DNA of 64,000 bases from Candidatus Hydrogenedentota bacterium (GTDB taxonomy: Bacteria > Hydrogenedentota > Hydrogenedentia > Hydrogenedentales > SLHB01). The notes under the pieces were generated by a model. The model searched no databases. It was not told where the DNA came from and was given only the letters and a program-made list of their open reading frames with translations. A program made the position numbers and the translations under genes. Position 1 is the stretch's first letter; each line of letters opens with the position of its first letter. Below, piece after piece: positions 8,438 through 17,369 of the stretch. Location of the stretch: NCBI GenBank assembly GCA_013359265.1, contig JABWCD010000001.1:229000-292999 (forward strand), in the 5' to 3' direction.

Positions 8438-9151
8438 CTATTCCCCTTCAACCTGAAACGTCACGTAACGTTTGCTCAACCACCGCACGCCGATGAGGTC
8501 GTAGATGCCGCGCCAAAGGCGGTTATGGATTCCGTACTTCGAGACGCCGTGCTTACGCGGATGGTGCATGACGGGGCACTCGGCGATGCTCATGCCGCCG
8601 TTGCGCATCATGACGGCGAAATAGCGGTGCACGCCGTTGAACGGAACGACGTGCTCGATACACTTGCTGCGAAAGCCCTTGCTTCCGCAGCCCGCGTCGC
8701 GAATGCCGTCTTTCAGGATGCGCTGGCGCGCGCCGTTCCCAATCTTGCTCGATAGTTTGCGCACAAGCGAATCCTGCCGGTTGGCGCGGTAACCGCAGAC
8801 GCAGTCGTAGTCTTTCAGCAACTCGAGCATCGTCGGAAAGTCGCGGGGATCGTTCTGCAAGTCGCCGTCAAGCGTCAGAATATAGTCGCCTTTCGCGCGG
8901 CGCATGCCCGCTACCAACGCCGCGGACTGGCCCCGGTTTTTGACCAGATGTATTGGACGCACACGCGGGTTCTTGGCCTGCTCCGCGTCAATGCGCGCAC
9001 GCGTGCCATCCGTGCTGCCGTCGTTGACGAACAGGCACTCGTAATCATAATCCGGCATGCCCGCAAAGACTTCCGCGACGCGCTCCGACAGCGGCGCCAC
9101 GTTGTCCTCTTCGTTATAGAAGGGCACCACAACGGATACCAACGGTTTCAT
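8438..9151 (-). CDS. Family 2 glycosyltransferase, dolichyl/undecaprenyl-phosphate sugar synthase type
   Basis: These enzymes transfer a sugar from a nucleotide donor to polyprenyl phosphate on the cytoplasmic side. The protein (237 residues) opens with VSVVVPFYNEEDNV. It has FVNDGSTDGT near residue 43 and the metal-binding LTLDGDLQNDP near residue 93, both typical of DPM1/ArnC-like GT2 enzymes. No C-terminal membrane spans are present, unlike ArnC. Translation must begin at the ATG at 9151, because the frame upstream is only the antisense of the next genes. It is the first gene of an operon with LAB_N and ArnT-like genes. Confidence 0.88.
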   Translation of the reverse strand: MKPLVSVVVPFYNEEDNVAPLSERVAEVFAGMPDYDYECLFVNDGSTDGTRARIDAEQAKNPRVRPIHLVKNRGQSAALVAGMRRAKGDYILTLDGDLQNDPRDFPTMLELLKDYDCVCGYRANRQDSLVRKLSSKIGNGARQRILKDGIRDAGCGSKGFRSKCIEHVVPFNGVHRYFAVMMRNGGMSIAECPVMHHPRKHGVSKYGIHNRLWRGIYDLIGVRWLSKRYVTFQVEGE

Positions 9152-9295
9152 GAATCGGCCCACCTCGACGAAAGAGATAGTATAGCGAAATGTCAGGGCC
9201 GGGCGGAAATTGATTGGGCCGTCCGACGACGAGTAGAGCGCGTCATGAAACCCTGCTATAGTGTCGAAATTCCACTTGACCAGTTGGGGAGCGCC

Positions 9296-10660
9296 ATGCA
9301 ATCCGATCAATCCATAGCGTATGCACGCGATAATCATGATCGTTTTCTGAACGAGTACCGGGAGTTTCTGCGGCTCGAAAGCGTATCGACGCTTCCGGAG
9401 CACAAAGACGATGTCGCGCGCACGGCGATGTGGGTGGCGGACCAATTGCACCTCGCGGGCGTCGGGCACGTCGCCATTATGCCGACCGATGGGCATCCGG
9501 TCGTCTACGGCGAATCGAAGGGACCGGAAGGCGCGCCGGTGATGCTGGTGTACGGGCACTACGATGTACAGCCCGCGGACCCATTGAACGAATGGCACTC
9601 GCCGCCGTTCGAGCCGGAAATCCGCGACGATTACATCTACGCGCGTGGCGCGTCGGACATGAAAGGCCAAATCTTCGCACACATCAAGGCAGTCGAGGCG
9701 CTGTCGAAACAGGGCCCGTTGCGGTTCACGCTGAAGTACGTGATTGAAGGCGAAGAGGAGATCGGGTCGCCGCACCTCGGCGCGTTTATTGACGAGCACC
9801 GCGACTTGCTGAAATGCGATTTTGTGTGCAACTGCGACGCGGGCATCCACGAGAAGGACGTGCCGGCGATTACGTATGGTCTGCGCGGATTGGCGTATTT
9901 CGAATTGACGCTGCGTGGGCCGGGAAAGGACCTTCACAGCGGCTTGTTCGGAGGTTCGGTCCACAATCCGGCGCAGGCATTGTGCGAGCTGATCGCGGGC
10001 ATGCATGACGCGGACGGGCGCGTGACGCTGCCGGGTTTCTACGACAAGGTGCGGGCGCTTGATGCGGACGAACGCGCGGAAATAGCGCGTCTCCCCTACT
10101 CCGACGACGACTGGAAGGAAATGACCGGCGCGCCGGCGCTGTGGGGCGAAAAGGGATTCAGCACGCTCGAACGCATCGGCGCGCGGCCAACGCTCGAAGT
10201 AAATGGGATGGTCAGCGGATTCACGGGCGAGGGATCGAAAACGGTGTTGCCGGCGAAAGCAATGGCGAAAATCTCGACGCGGCTCGTTGCCGATCAAGAA
10301 CCCTCGGACGTGTACGATCAATTGTGCGCGTATCTCAAACAGCGCTGTCCGAAGACCGTGACGTGGGACGTGACAGAACTTACTCACGGCAAAGGCGCGA
10401 TCATGAATCGCAAGACGCCGGCGATGGCCGCGGCGTCCGAAGCGTTGAAGAAGGTTTACGGCAAGGACCCCATCTTTAAGCGCGAAGGCGGCAGCGTTCC
10501 CATAGTGGCCATGTTGCAGGACAAGCTGGGGGTCGATTCGGTGATGCTTGGGTTCGCGCTGCCGAGCGACGGCATCCACGGCCCGAACGAGAAGCAGTAC
10601 CTGCCGAATTTCTTCCGCGGCATCGAGGCGTACATTCACTTCATGGCGGGATTGGCCTAG
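9296..10660 (+). CDS. M20 family dipeptidase / metallopeptidase
   Basis: This is a cytosolic dinuclear zinc peptidase of the M20 (PepV/carnosinase-like) group, 454 residues long. The metal-site motif VYGHYDVQP, then ARGASDMKGQ and the catalytic EGEEEIGSPH follow in the normal order, with the dimerisation lid domain between. Start: ATG at 9296, with a GGGGAG ribosome-binding site at 9286-9291; upstream codons in frame are antisense to the GT2 gene. The stop is immediately followed by the ATG of the YeiH-like gene, so it heads a four-gene operon. Substrate specificity is not visible. Confidence 0.9.
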   Translation: MQSDQSIAYARDNHDRFLNEYREFLRLESVSTLPEHKDDVARTAMWVADQLHLAGVGHVAIMPTDGHPVVYGESKGPEGAPVMLVYGHYDVQPADPLNEWHSPPFEPEIRDDYIYARGASDMKGQIFAHIKAVEALSKQGPLRFTLKYVIEGEEEIGSPHLGAFIDEHRDLLKCDFVCNCDAGIHEKDVPAITYGLRGLAYFELTLRGPGKDLHSGLFGGSVHNPAQALCELIAGMHDADGRVTLPGFYDKVRALDADERAEIARLPYSDDDWKEMTGAPALWGEKGFSTLERIGARPTLEVNGMVSGFTGEGSKTVLPAKAMAKISTRLVADQEPSDVYDQLCAYLKQRCPKTVTWDVTELTHGKGAIMNRKTPAMAAASEALKKVYGKDPIFKREGGSVPIVAMLQDKLGVDSVMLGFALPSDGIHGPNEKQYLPNFFRGIEAYIHFMAGLA

Positions 10661-12004
10661 ATGGCCTCGAACGAAGACGCACCTGCGCCACCGGCGTCGT
10701 CCTGGCGCGACCTGTACCGATTGGAGGACTGGTGGGCAGTCTGGCTCGGTCTGCTCATGTTTGCGGCCGCCGGGCTTGGCATTGTGACGTCCGTCCCCAA
10801 GCTTCCGAAGTGGCAATGGGGCGAATTCGGTTCGGCATTCTCCGCGTCGATTGTGTTGCCGTTGATCGCGCTGGCGGCGGGCTTGGGTCTTCTGTATTTC
10901 GTCATAATCTCGCTGATCGATCGCGGGAGGGCGAAGTCTTTTCTGTTTGGATTTGGCATCGTATTCCTTGTTGCGTGCGCGGCGTTCCTGATCGCGAACG
11001 AAGCGTCCATGACTTACTACGACATCCCCTATGTGTTCTGGGCGTTGGCCATTGGCATGCTGATCAGCAACACGTTCGGCACCCCGGCGTGGCTGGGGAG
11101 TGCGGCGCGCACGGAGTTTTACATCAAGACAGGCCTGGTGCTGTTCGGCGCGGAGATACTTTTCGGCAACATCTGGTCGTTTGGCGCGTACGGTGTCGCC
11201 ATTTCCTGGCTCGTCGCGCCGACGGTGATCGTGATGATGTGGCTGTTCGGCACGCGCTGGTTGAACATGGGCAACAAGCCACTGGTGATGGTGCTCGCGG
11301 CGGAGACTGCGGTTTGCGGCGTGTCCGCGGCGATTGCGACAGGCGCGGCGTGCAAGGCGAAGAAGGAAGACCTGACCGTCGCGGTGGGCATCGGCCTCAT
11401 CTTCACGGTAATCATGATGGTCACCATGCCGCCCATCGCGAAGTGGTTTGGGATGGATGCGCTGCTCGCGGGCGCGTGGCTCGGCGGCACCATCGACGCA
11501 ACCGGCGCAGTGGTTGCGGCAGGCAAAGCGATGGGCGGGCAAGCGGAAGCCGCGGCGGCAATCGTCAAGATGATTCAGAACCTGCTGATCGGCGTGGTGG
11601 CGTTCGTCGTAGCGATATATTGGGTCAGCGCGGTCGAGCGCGACGCGAATGCGAGGCGGCCGTCGCTGCTTGAAGTGTGGCACCGTATGCCGAAATTTGT
11701 GATCGGGTTCGTCCTTGCTTCGTTGATTGCGTCGGCATTCGCCAAAACAGATTCCGGCGCGCTTGTGGTGAAATCCATTACAGCGCAGACGAAGCAATTG
11801 CGCGAGTGGCTTTTTTGTCTTGCGTTCGTATCGATCGGGCTCGAGTCGAACCTTAAGGACCTCGCCAAGCAAATGACCGGCGGCAAGCCGCTCGTGCTGT
11901 ATTTGTTCGGGCAGACGGCGAACATCGTGTTGACGCTGATTGTGGCGTGGCTTGTGTTGAACGGTAGCTTCTTTCCCATCCCGGAGGATTTGGTGAAACC
12001 ATGA
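10661..12004 (+). CDS. YeiH-type putative sulfate exporter family membrane protein
   Basis: The 447-residue protein has about 11 membrane spans and the glycine-rich motifs of the YeiH family (PF03601). Examples are the ETAVCGVSAAIATGAACKAK stretch and AWLGGTIDATGAVVAAGKAMG. The family is annotated as putative sulfate exporters on limited evidence. The ATG directly abuts the dipeptidase stop, and the last four bases overlap the next start (ATGA), so it is firmly within the operon. With sulfatases elsewhere in the window, sulfate or sulfite export would make sense, but that is inference. Confidence 0.85.
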   Translation: MASNEDAPAPPASSWRDLYRLEDWWAVWLGLLMFAAAGLGIVTSVPKLPKWQWGEFGSAFSASIVLPLIALAAGLGLLYFVIISLIDRGRAKSFLFGFGIVFLVACAAFLIANEASMTYYDIPYVFWALAIGMLISNTFGTPAWLGSAARTEFYIKTGLVLFGAEILFGNIWSFGAYGVAISWLVAPTVIVMMWLFGTRWLNMGNKPLVMVLAAETAVCGVSAAIATGAACKAKKEDLTVAVGIGLIFTVIMMVTMPPIAKWFGMDALLAGAWLGGTIDATGAVVAAGKAMGGQAEAAAAIVKMIQNLLIGVVAFVVAIYWVSAVERDANARRPSLLEVWHRMPKFVIGFVLASLIASAFAKTDSGALVVKSITAQTKQLREWLFCLAFVSIGLESNLKDLAKQMTGGKPLVLYLFGQTANIVLTLIVAWLVLNGSFFPIPEDLVKP

Positions 12005-12225
12005 AGCGCGCAGCGTGGATAGCGGCGGTATGGAGCGTCGCGATCGGCGCGACAGTGGCGCTGATGTCGACGGTCTTGCCGTGGGCCGGCGCGCGCGGGT
12101 ATGCGGGTTCGGTGATTCGAAACAACTATGCAACGGGTACCGACGCGACGGCGCTGTTCTGGACGGAGTCGGAGCGTACGGCGGAGATACTTGCACAGAT
12201 CGAGGCGAAGCCCGATGGCCGGTAA
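12001..12225 (+). CDS. Small single-span membrane protein
   Basis: A 74-residue protein with one hydrophobic segment at about residues 5-28 and a short polar C-terminal region. Its ATG overlaps the YeiH stop by four bases and its end overlaps nagA by 11 bases, which supports real translation. It may be an accessory subunit of the YeiH-like transporter. No family was recognised. Confidence 0.65.
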   Translation: MKRAAWIAAVWSVAIGATVALMSTVLPWAGARGYAGSVIRNNYATGTDATALFWTESERTAEILAQIEAKPDGR

Positions 12226-13390
12226 CGAAATCCGAGTCCGCGGTGTGATACTCGGCGATACGGCAGCGTCCGATGTCGTTGTCCGCGATGGGAGGATTGC
12301 ATCGATTGCCCGCGCGGGACGCGGGAAGTGCGACGCCGGCTCCGCAACGTCGATTATCGCGCCGACCTTGTTCGACATTCAGGTGAACGGATACGGCGGC
12401 GTCGACTTGCAGGGGCGCGACGTGTTGCCGGAGGACGTGGCGGAGGCCGATGCGAAGTTGCAGCGGATCGGCGTGTCGCATTGGATTCCAACCTTTATTA
12501 CGTCGTCTTTCGAGAACATCGAGCACGGCTGCGCGACGGTCGCCGCGGCACTGCAGGACGCATCGCTTGCCCGGCGGATTCCCGGCGTACACATTGAAGG
12601 GCCGTACATCTCGCCACACGACGGTCCGCGCGGCGCGCACGACCGGCGGCACGTGCGCAAGCCCAACCTGCGCGAGTTTGACCGATGGCACAAGGCCGCG
12701 GACGGCCGCGTGGCGTACGTCACGCTCGCACCGGAAATCGACGGCGCAATTCCGTTCATCACCGAAATGGTCAAGCGCGGCATCGTCGTTTCCCTGGGCC
12801 ATCACAACGCATCGGTCGATCAGATTTCGCGCGCGGTGGACGCGGGCGCGCGTATGTGCACGCACCTCGGCAACGGGATCGCCGCGCACATTCCGCGGCA
12901 CGACAATCCGCTGTGGCCGCAGCTCGCGGAAGACCGTTTGCACGCGTCGGTCATCGCCGACCTCGAACATCTGCCGCCGTCAATCCTGAAGACCATCGCG
13001 CGGATGAAGGGCGCGGAGCGTCTGATGATCACGTCCGACGCGGTGCACATCGCGGGACTCAAGCCCGGCCACTACGACCTCGCGGGCATGCCGGTCGAAC
13101 TGCTGAAGACGGGGCGCATCTGCCTGAGCGGGACGGAACTGCTTGCGGGCAGCGCGACCACGCTGTTGCAGGGCGTGCTCAACGCGGCGCGGCACACGGA
13201 CCTGACGCTTGAGCAGGCGTTTGCGTGCGCGTCGACGGTGCCGGGGGCACTGTTCGGCGTGAGCGACCCAAGGCCTGCGCCCAAGCGCGACGCGCGCGCG
13301 AACTTCCTTGTGATCGACGTCGCCCGCGGCACCACGCGCGACACTGCCAAACTTCGGGCGGTGATTGTCGACGGCGTGCGGGTCGTCTGA
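12215..13390 (+). CDS. nagA: N-acetylglucosamine-6-phosphate deacetylase
   Basis: NagA removes acetate from GlcNAc-6-phosphate, feeding amino sugars from chitin, peptidoglycan or mucin-like glycans into glycolysis. The 391-residue protein has the amidohydrolase barrel motifs: DIQVNGYGGVDLQG near the N-terminus, HIEGPYISPHDGPRGAHD with the metal-binding Glu, VSLGHHNAS with the His ligand, and the catalytic Asp in MITSDAVHIAG. The ATG at 12215 overlaps the preceding small gene by 11 bases. The HxH metal site at strand 1 is not present, as expected for NagA. It is the last gene of the operon. Confidence 0.9.
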   Translation: MAGNEIRVRGVILGDTAASDVVVRDGRIASIARAGRGKCDAGSATSIIAPTLFDIQVNGYGGVDLQGRDVLPEDVAEADAKLQRIGVSHWIPTFITSSFENIEHGCATVAAALQDASLARRIPGVHIEGPYISPHDGPRGAHDRRHVRKPNLREFDRWHKAADGRVAYVTLAPEIDGAIPFITEMVKRGIVVSLGHHNASVDQISRAVDAGARMCTHLGNGIAAHIPRHDNPLWPQLAEDRLHASVIADLEHLPPSILKTIARMKGAERLMITSDAVHIAGLKPGHYDLAGMPVELLKTGRICLSGTELLAGSATTLLQGVLNAARHTDLTLEQAFACASTVPGALFGVSDPRPAPKRDARANFLVIDVARGTTRDTAKLRAVIVDGVRVV

Positions 13391-13458
13391 CCCCAATCAA
13401 TTGGCCGCGAAGAAACACAGGGCGACTGCGTAGCCGCGACCAAAGAAATTCAGCAATC

Positions 13459-13491
13459 AATTTCAAATTTGAGATTTCAGAATTTCAGAGA
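13459..13491. repeat. AT-rich TTTCAAATTTGAGATTTCAG repeat, left copy
   Basis: A run of overlapping imperfect palindromes built from AATTTCAAATTTGAGATTTC, unlike the GC-rich surroundings. A related copy in opposite orientation lies at 14211-14238; they share TGAGATTTCA and ATTTGAAAT words. The two copies bracket about 700 bases of repeat-rich DNA. Confidence 0.55.
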
Positions 13492-13711
13492 GCAACTCGC
13501 TGAAGCAATAAAGCTCACGCGAGAAGTGCAAAGACCTTTTGATACCTTCGCCGGATTCGATGCACAGGACACACAGTACGTCGATGCTCGGTCATTCCGG
13601 TCATGCGCCACTCTCATCCTATAGCCCACGTTGTTGCACTACTTCGCAAATCACGCGGGCGCGAAATGCATTCCAACATTAGAAGGACAAACTACTTGGC
13701 TTGTGGCAGTC

Positions 13712-13743
13712 AGGAAGTTAGGAAGCCAGGAAGTCAGGAAGCA
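13712..13743 (+). repeat. Four tandem 8-base AGGAAGYY units
   Basis: AGGAAGTT, AGGAAGCC, AGGAAGTC and AGGAAGCA follow each other without gaps. This is a short direct repeat within the non-coding island. Confidence 0.7.
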
Positions 13744-13775
13744 ATACGATGAGTTGCGACGTCCATGGGCGGTGT

Positions 13776-13920
13776 CAAGGGGGGTGTACCGAAATCATTT
13801 TGACGGAACAAGGGGGTGTGGTCGCGCCAAGACTGTCGCAGGTGCTGTATTCGCAAAGGGGTGTCCGATTCGCCACAGTGACAGGGGGTGTCGTTGAGGT
13901 GATTTGGCGATTCAAGGGGT
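13776..13920 (+). repeat. Five spaced copies of a CAAGGGGGTGT-like motif
   Basis: Near-copies of CAAGGGGGTGT begin at 13776, 13809, 13854, 13882 and 13913, at spacings of 33, 45, 28 and 31 bases. The intervening sequences are unrelated. The conserved core is only about 10-11 bases, too short and irregular for a CRISPR array. Confidence 0.5.
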
Positions 13921-14210
13921 CTGGTCGGGCCATGATCGTCGAACGTGTTGGTTTCATGGACGCCTCCGATATAGTACCGCGGCCAGGGCCGCCGGTCGAT
14001 GACTTGTTTGTTTGGGGCGGGGCGGGTCGCCCACAAGCGCACAGATTCGGCGGTCCTGACGTGCGCGGGTTGCAGGGGGCTGTGGAGATGTGCAAAGTCT
14101 CCTCCATCTCTTGGCCCATTCTGTTGCACTTGATAGTTGAATCCGCATGCGAAACGACCCGTATTCTGTTGTTAAGAAAGTCGAATGCATGCGAAATCGA
14201 ACAATAACAT

Positions 14211-14238
14211 GAATCTCAGATTTGAAATCTCAGAGAAG
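14211..14238. repeat. AT-rich repeat, right copy (inverted relative to 13459)
   Basis: CTCAGATTTGAAATCTCAGAG is itself palindromic and its reverse complement shares a 10-base word with the 13459 copy. Together they could be the degraded ends of a small mobile element, but no transposase gene is present between them. Confidence 0.5.
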
Positions 14239-14348
14239 AGTGCGGGCGCGGCAGGGCGTGATCAAAGCGGAGCTTTTCGAGAGCGCATTGCCAAATAGAA
14301 ACTTGGCAACGAGGGAGGAATCGAATTCAGGTTTCATAAATTGCATGC

Positions 14349-14398
14349 GGCTCGGACGGAGCCTCGCCCCACCCTACCTCGCCCCACCTCGCCCCACC
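14349..14398 (-). repeat. Copy of the dispersed GGCTCGGACGGAGCCTCGCC repeat with tandem tails
   Basis: The 26-base element (14349-14374) matches one arm of the perfect hairpin at 24730-24798. It is followed by two shorter tandem ACCTCGCCCCACC tails. It sits between the convergent ends of nagA and the ferritin-like gene. Confidence 0.75.
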
Positions 14399-14430
14399 TT
14401 ATTTCGCGCTTTGGTATTCGGTTGCGGCAG

Positions 14431-15831
14431 TTACTCGCCTACCAAGTGCTCTAAATCCTCGCGGCTGACGGTGAATAGGTCCATGTCGGAGGTGATGGCG
14501 CCGAGGCTGAGGAGGCACTCGGTGAAGAGTTCGCGGGTGCGGAGTTCGAGTTCCTGGTTGCCGAGGTCGGTCATGACGCCGATGATGTGCTGGCCCTTTT
14601 TGACGTGGGTGCGTTCGTCGGAGCGGATGAAGTCGGCGGCGTGGGCGAGGATGGTGTCGTTTTCGTCGCGGGCGCGGTCGATGAGGGCGTTGATGGTCTT
14701 TAGGACGCCGACTTCGCCGAAGAGGTTAATTTCCGCCATGGCGTAGGCGGGTTCCATTGGGCCGCGGCAGGTGGAGCCGGTGAGGCGGTTCGGCAACTCA
14801 AATGGATCGTAGCCGCAGGCGAGGAGCGTGCGGTGGCCGATTTCCGTGTGGCGCGCTTCGTCCCACGTGATGCGGGCGAGATCGTATTCCGCTTTGAAGT
14901 CCTTGAACCGGATGTCCCACAGGAAGGTGCCGAAGGCCTCGATGGCGTCCACTTCGTCGCGCTGGGTGCGGATGAAACGGAGGCGCAGGCCCTCGTACGA
15001 ATCCTTCTCGAATCGCGGCGTGCCGTCGGCGACGTCGTAGTCGCCGGTGTGGTGGAAGGTGGTGAACCGCGAATCGCGCATGGGGCGGGTGTTGCGTTCG
15101 TAGGGTTTCTTGGCGCTGCGGAGTTCGGCGGGTGGGTTGGTGCGATCATCCGCACCCGAGATGCCGCCGATACTCTTGAGGAGGTCCTGCAGGTGCCAGC
15201 GCCACGCGAAGAGTCGGTCCTCGTCCACGCCGCCGTCGACGTACGCGGCAATCGCGGCGTCGGCCCATTCGAGCATAGGCGGATAGTCGACCAGGATTCG
15301 TTTCATCGCGCGGATGGTCGGCGTGTCGGTCACCGGGCAGGTGTCGTCGATATGGTGTTGGTATGCAGTGGCCAGCAAGCGGCCGGCGACCTGGTGGACG
15401 CCGACGAGGAGTTCGGGCGCGTCCGCGGCGGAGAGCATCTCTTCGATGAAGGTATCGATTTCCGCGTCGCGGTAGGCGTCGATCATCTTTAAGCCGACTT
15501 CCTGTTCATTGAGGCGCGTGCGCAGGATGTTTGCGGCGTCGGCGTGGTAAAAGATGTGCCGGCCGGTTTCCAGTTTCACCTCGAATTCGGGGATGGCGAG
15601 GGTCCACGACCCGAGGGCGTGGGACAGGCGGCGTTCGAAGTAGAAGAAGCGGAGCAGGCGGCGCGCGTTTTCTTCGACGGTGTATTTGCCGCCCATGTGA
15701 CGCGGGTCGCGCGGGAATTTGTAGGGGAAGGCTTTGCGGCGTTCGGCGGCGGCGTTGCGCGCGTCCGCATAGGAAACGACGGGGTAGCGCGTCGTGGGTT
15801 TCGGTTCGTGCGAGTTGCCGTTGCCCGACAT
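14431..15831 (-). CDS. Ferritin-like superfamily protein
   Basis: A 466-residue protein whose C-terminal half (about 275-460) shows the four-helix diiron pattern. The elements are DEVDAIEAFGTFLWD, DEARHTEIGHR (ExxH), AEINLFGEVGVL and SDERTHVKKG. The N-terminal half is also helical with NEQEVGLKMIDAYRDAE, so the protein may hold two ferritin-like bundles. A role in oxygen or peroxide chemistry is possible, but the substrate is unknown. The ATG at 15831 is preceded by a good GGAGGG ribosome-binding site; the longer upstream frame is antisense to the DUF2961 gene. No exact named family could be assigned with confidence. Confidence 0.78.
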   Translation of the reverse strand: MSGNGNSHEPKPTTRYPVVSYADARNAAAERRKAFPYKFPRDPRHMGGKYTVEENARRLLRFFYFERRLSHALGSWTLAIPEFEVKLETGRHIFYHADAANILRTRLNEQEVGLKMIDAYRDAEIDTFIEEMLSAADAPELLVGVHQVAGRLLATAYQHHIDDTCPVTDTPTIRAMKRILVDYPPMLEWADAAIAAYVDGGVDEDRLFAWRWHLQDLLKSIGGISGADDRTNPPAELRSAKKPYERNTRPMRDSRFTTFHHTGDYDVADGTPRFEKDSYEGLRLRFIRTQRDEVDAIEAFGTFLWDIRFKDFKAEYDLARITWDEARHTEIGHRTLLACGYDPFELPNRLTGSTCRGPMEPAYAMAEINLFGEVGVLKTINALIDRARDENDTILAHAADFIRSDERTHVKKGQHIIGVMTDLGNQELELRTRELFTECLLSLGAITSDMDLFTVSREDLEHLVGE

Positions 15832-15965
15832 GATATTGCCCTCCAGGTAGTCCGTTGCAGCGGGAAATAGAATACGACCGCGGACCATTTCGGCGCAAGA
15901 GGTGAAGAGGCTAAGAGGACGTAAACGACCAAAAAGACGTAAAGGACCAAAAGGGAACGGTTGGT

Positions 15966-17207
15966 TTATGGTTTGGGCTCTGGTTTTTCGGGTAAGCCTG
16001 CGATGCGCTGTTCGACTGGGGCGAGATCGGGCAACCCGTTTACCGGAGCGTCGAGATAGAAGAGTGCAGTGGCGCAGACGTCGTCGCGGCGGTACATGTT
16101 GACCCAGGCTTCGTCGGGGGAATCGTGCGTGAGCAGGTCGATGGGCGGGTCGGACTCGAGCAGCTTGATAAACTTTCCGTCGGTGTCGATGCTGACCGGT
16201 TTGATGTCTACTCCTTTCTTCAGGAGTTCGACGACTGCCTTTTTGGATGCGCCGCCCATTTGTTGGAGGGTGACGCGGATGTCCTTGTAGAAGTAGACCG
16301 GATCGGGCACGTGGTAGCGGTAGAACGTGAATTCGGCGGGCTTGTTCTCGGCGATGAGGCAGCCCTGGTATCGCATTTGGAATTTGCCCTGTCCCCAGCC
16401 CGTGCCGATGTAGTCTTCGGTGCCGGTGCCGGCGATGGTGGGCAGCATGGTGTCGCCGTCGATGTACATCTTCACTTCGCCTTCGCCGAACCACCCGACG
16501 TTGTCCGGGTGGCCGATGAGGCCGACGTGCACGCCGAGAAAGCGTCCCTTTCCCTTCACGCGTGGGAGGAGTTCGAAGTCCAGCGCGAGCGTTGTGAGCG
16601 GTTCCCGCCGCCAAGTCGCGTGGAAATACAAGGCATCGGGATTGGGAGTTGGCGCGTGCAGCGCGTCGATGTCGTAGAACAGTTTTTCGAGGTGGCGGTC
16701 GGAATCGTTGGTGATGGTGACTTTCGCGCCGGTCCTGAACGGCATGGGAAGGTAACAGTTGAACGAGCGGCCTTCGGGGTTGCAGAAGAACTCGTTCTCG
16801 AACACGACGGACTTGCCAAGTATTGCGCCGAAGAAATCGCCGAAGGGAACGGATACGGCCGGTTTGTCCGCGCCGTCCCAAAAGATTTCGAAGCGAAGCG
16901 AACGGAGCATTTGCGGATCGCGTTCGTTCACGGTAAACCACATGCGGCGGATTTCGCCCGGGCCGTTGATGCCGGCGAGCACGCGGGTCTGGCCGGGCGC
17001 GACAGAATCGAACGCGTGGCCTTTTGCGGTCTTGTTTTCGGGGCCGGCGGCGCCCTTTGCTCCGGTAGGGTTTTCAAAGCTGTACCAGCGCGTTTCCGCG
17101 CCCGCAGGCATCTGGTAAAGGTGCATCGCGGGGTCTCCGAATGCAGTTTGGACGGAACCGAGAAGCAGCAAGGCCGACACGACGCCCATGGCAATTTCTC
17201 TTAGCAT
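15966..17207 (-). CDS. DUF2961 (GH172-type) secreted protein
   Basis: The 413-residue protein has a signal peptide (about 1-24) and the DUF2961 core. Features are PGEIRRMWFTV, the PFGDFFG motif, NCYLPMPFRTGAKVTITN and GTGTEDYIGTGWG. DUF2961 proteins include the GH172 glycoside hydrolases acting on fructo- and arabinofuranosides, in which acidic residues such as the Glu of GTGTEDY are catalytic. Its position beside DUF1080 and sulfatase genes suggests extracellular or periplasmic glycan breakdown. It is transcribed divergently from the DUF1080 gene. Confidence 0.87.
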   Translation of the reverse strand: MLREIAMGVVSALLLLGSVQTAFGDPAMHLYQMPAGAETRWYSFENPTGAKGAAGPENKTAKGHAFDSVAPGQTRVLAGINGPGEIRRMWFTVNERDPQMLRSLRFEIFWDGADKPAVSVPFGDFFGAILGKSVVFENEFFCNPEGRSFNCYLPMPFRTGAKVTITNDSDRHLEKLFYDIDALHAPTPNPDALYFHATWRREPLTTLALDFELLPRVKGKGRFLGVHVGLIGHPDNVGWFGEGEVKMYIDGDTMLPTIAGTGTEDYIGTGWGQGKFQMRYQGCLIAENKPAEFTFYRYHVPDPVYFYKDIRVTLQQMGGASKKAVVELLKKGVDIKPVSIDTDGKFIKLLESDPPIDLLTHDSPDEAWVNMYRRDDVCATALFYLDAPVNGLPDLAPVEQRIAGLPEKPEPKP

Positions 17208-17369
17208 GGACCAAGTCTATCAGAAATGGGGCTGCGGGCATCGCGCGGCGGTCGCGGGCCGCGGGGGACAATTCGATCGCGCTTGTGCAATGATTTCGTC
17301 AAACCGGTTCAACGCTACTGCGCGTGCCAAGGACATTACCGCGCGTAGTCAAGCGCAAGGAGCAACGCC

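Larger units (their letters stand above)
13391..14430. other. Repeat-rich non-coding island
   Basis: No supportable gene lies between nagA and the ferritin-like gene. The interval holds at least four unrelated short-repeat families, listed separately. Open frames of 60-150 codons on both strands overlap these repeats and show no family features. Confidence 0.65.

Noticed and set aside
9152-12970. A minus-strand open frame that would extend the GT2 protein to about 1500 residues
   Set aside because: The added part is antisense to the M20 peptidase, YeiH-like and nagA genes, is rich in Arg/His and low-complexity, and shows no family. It is a GC-rich shadow.
13776-13920. A possible CRISPR array
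   Set aside because: Repeated cores are only about 11 bases, imperfect, with spacers of varied length, and no cas genes are present.
15832-16941. A minus-strand extension of the ferritin-like gene to about 836 residues
   Set aside because: It overlaps the DUF2961 gene in another frame, and a strong ribosome-binding site precedes the ATG at 15831.
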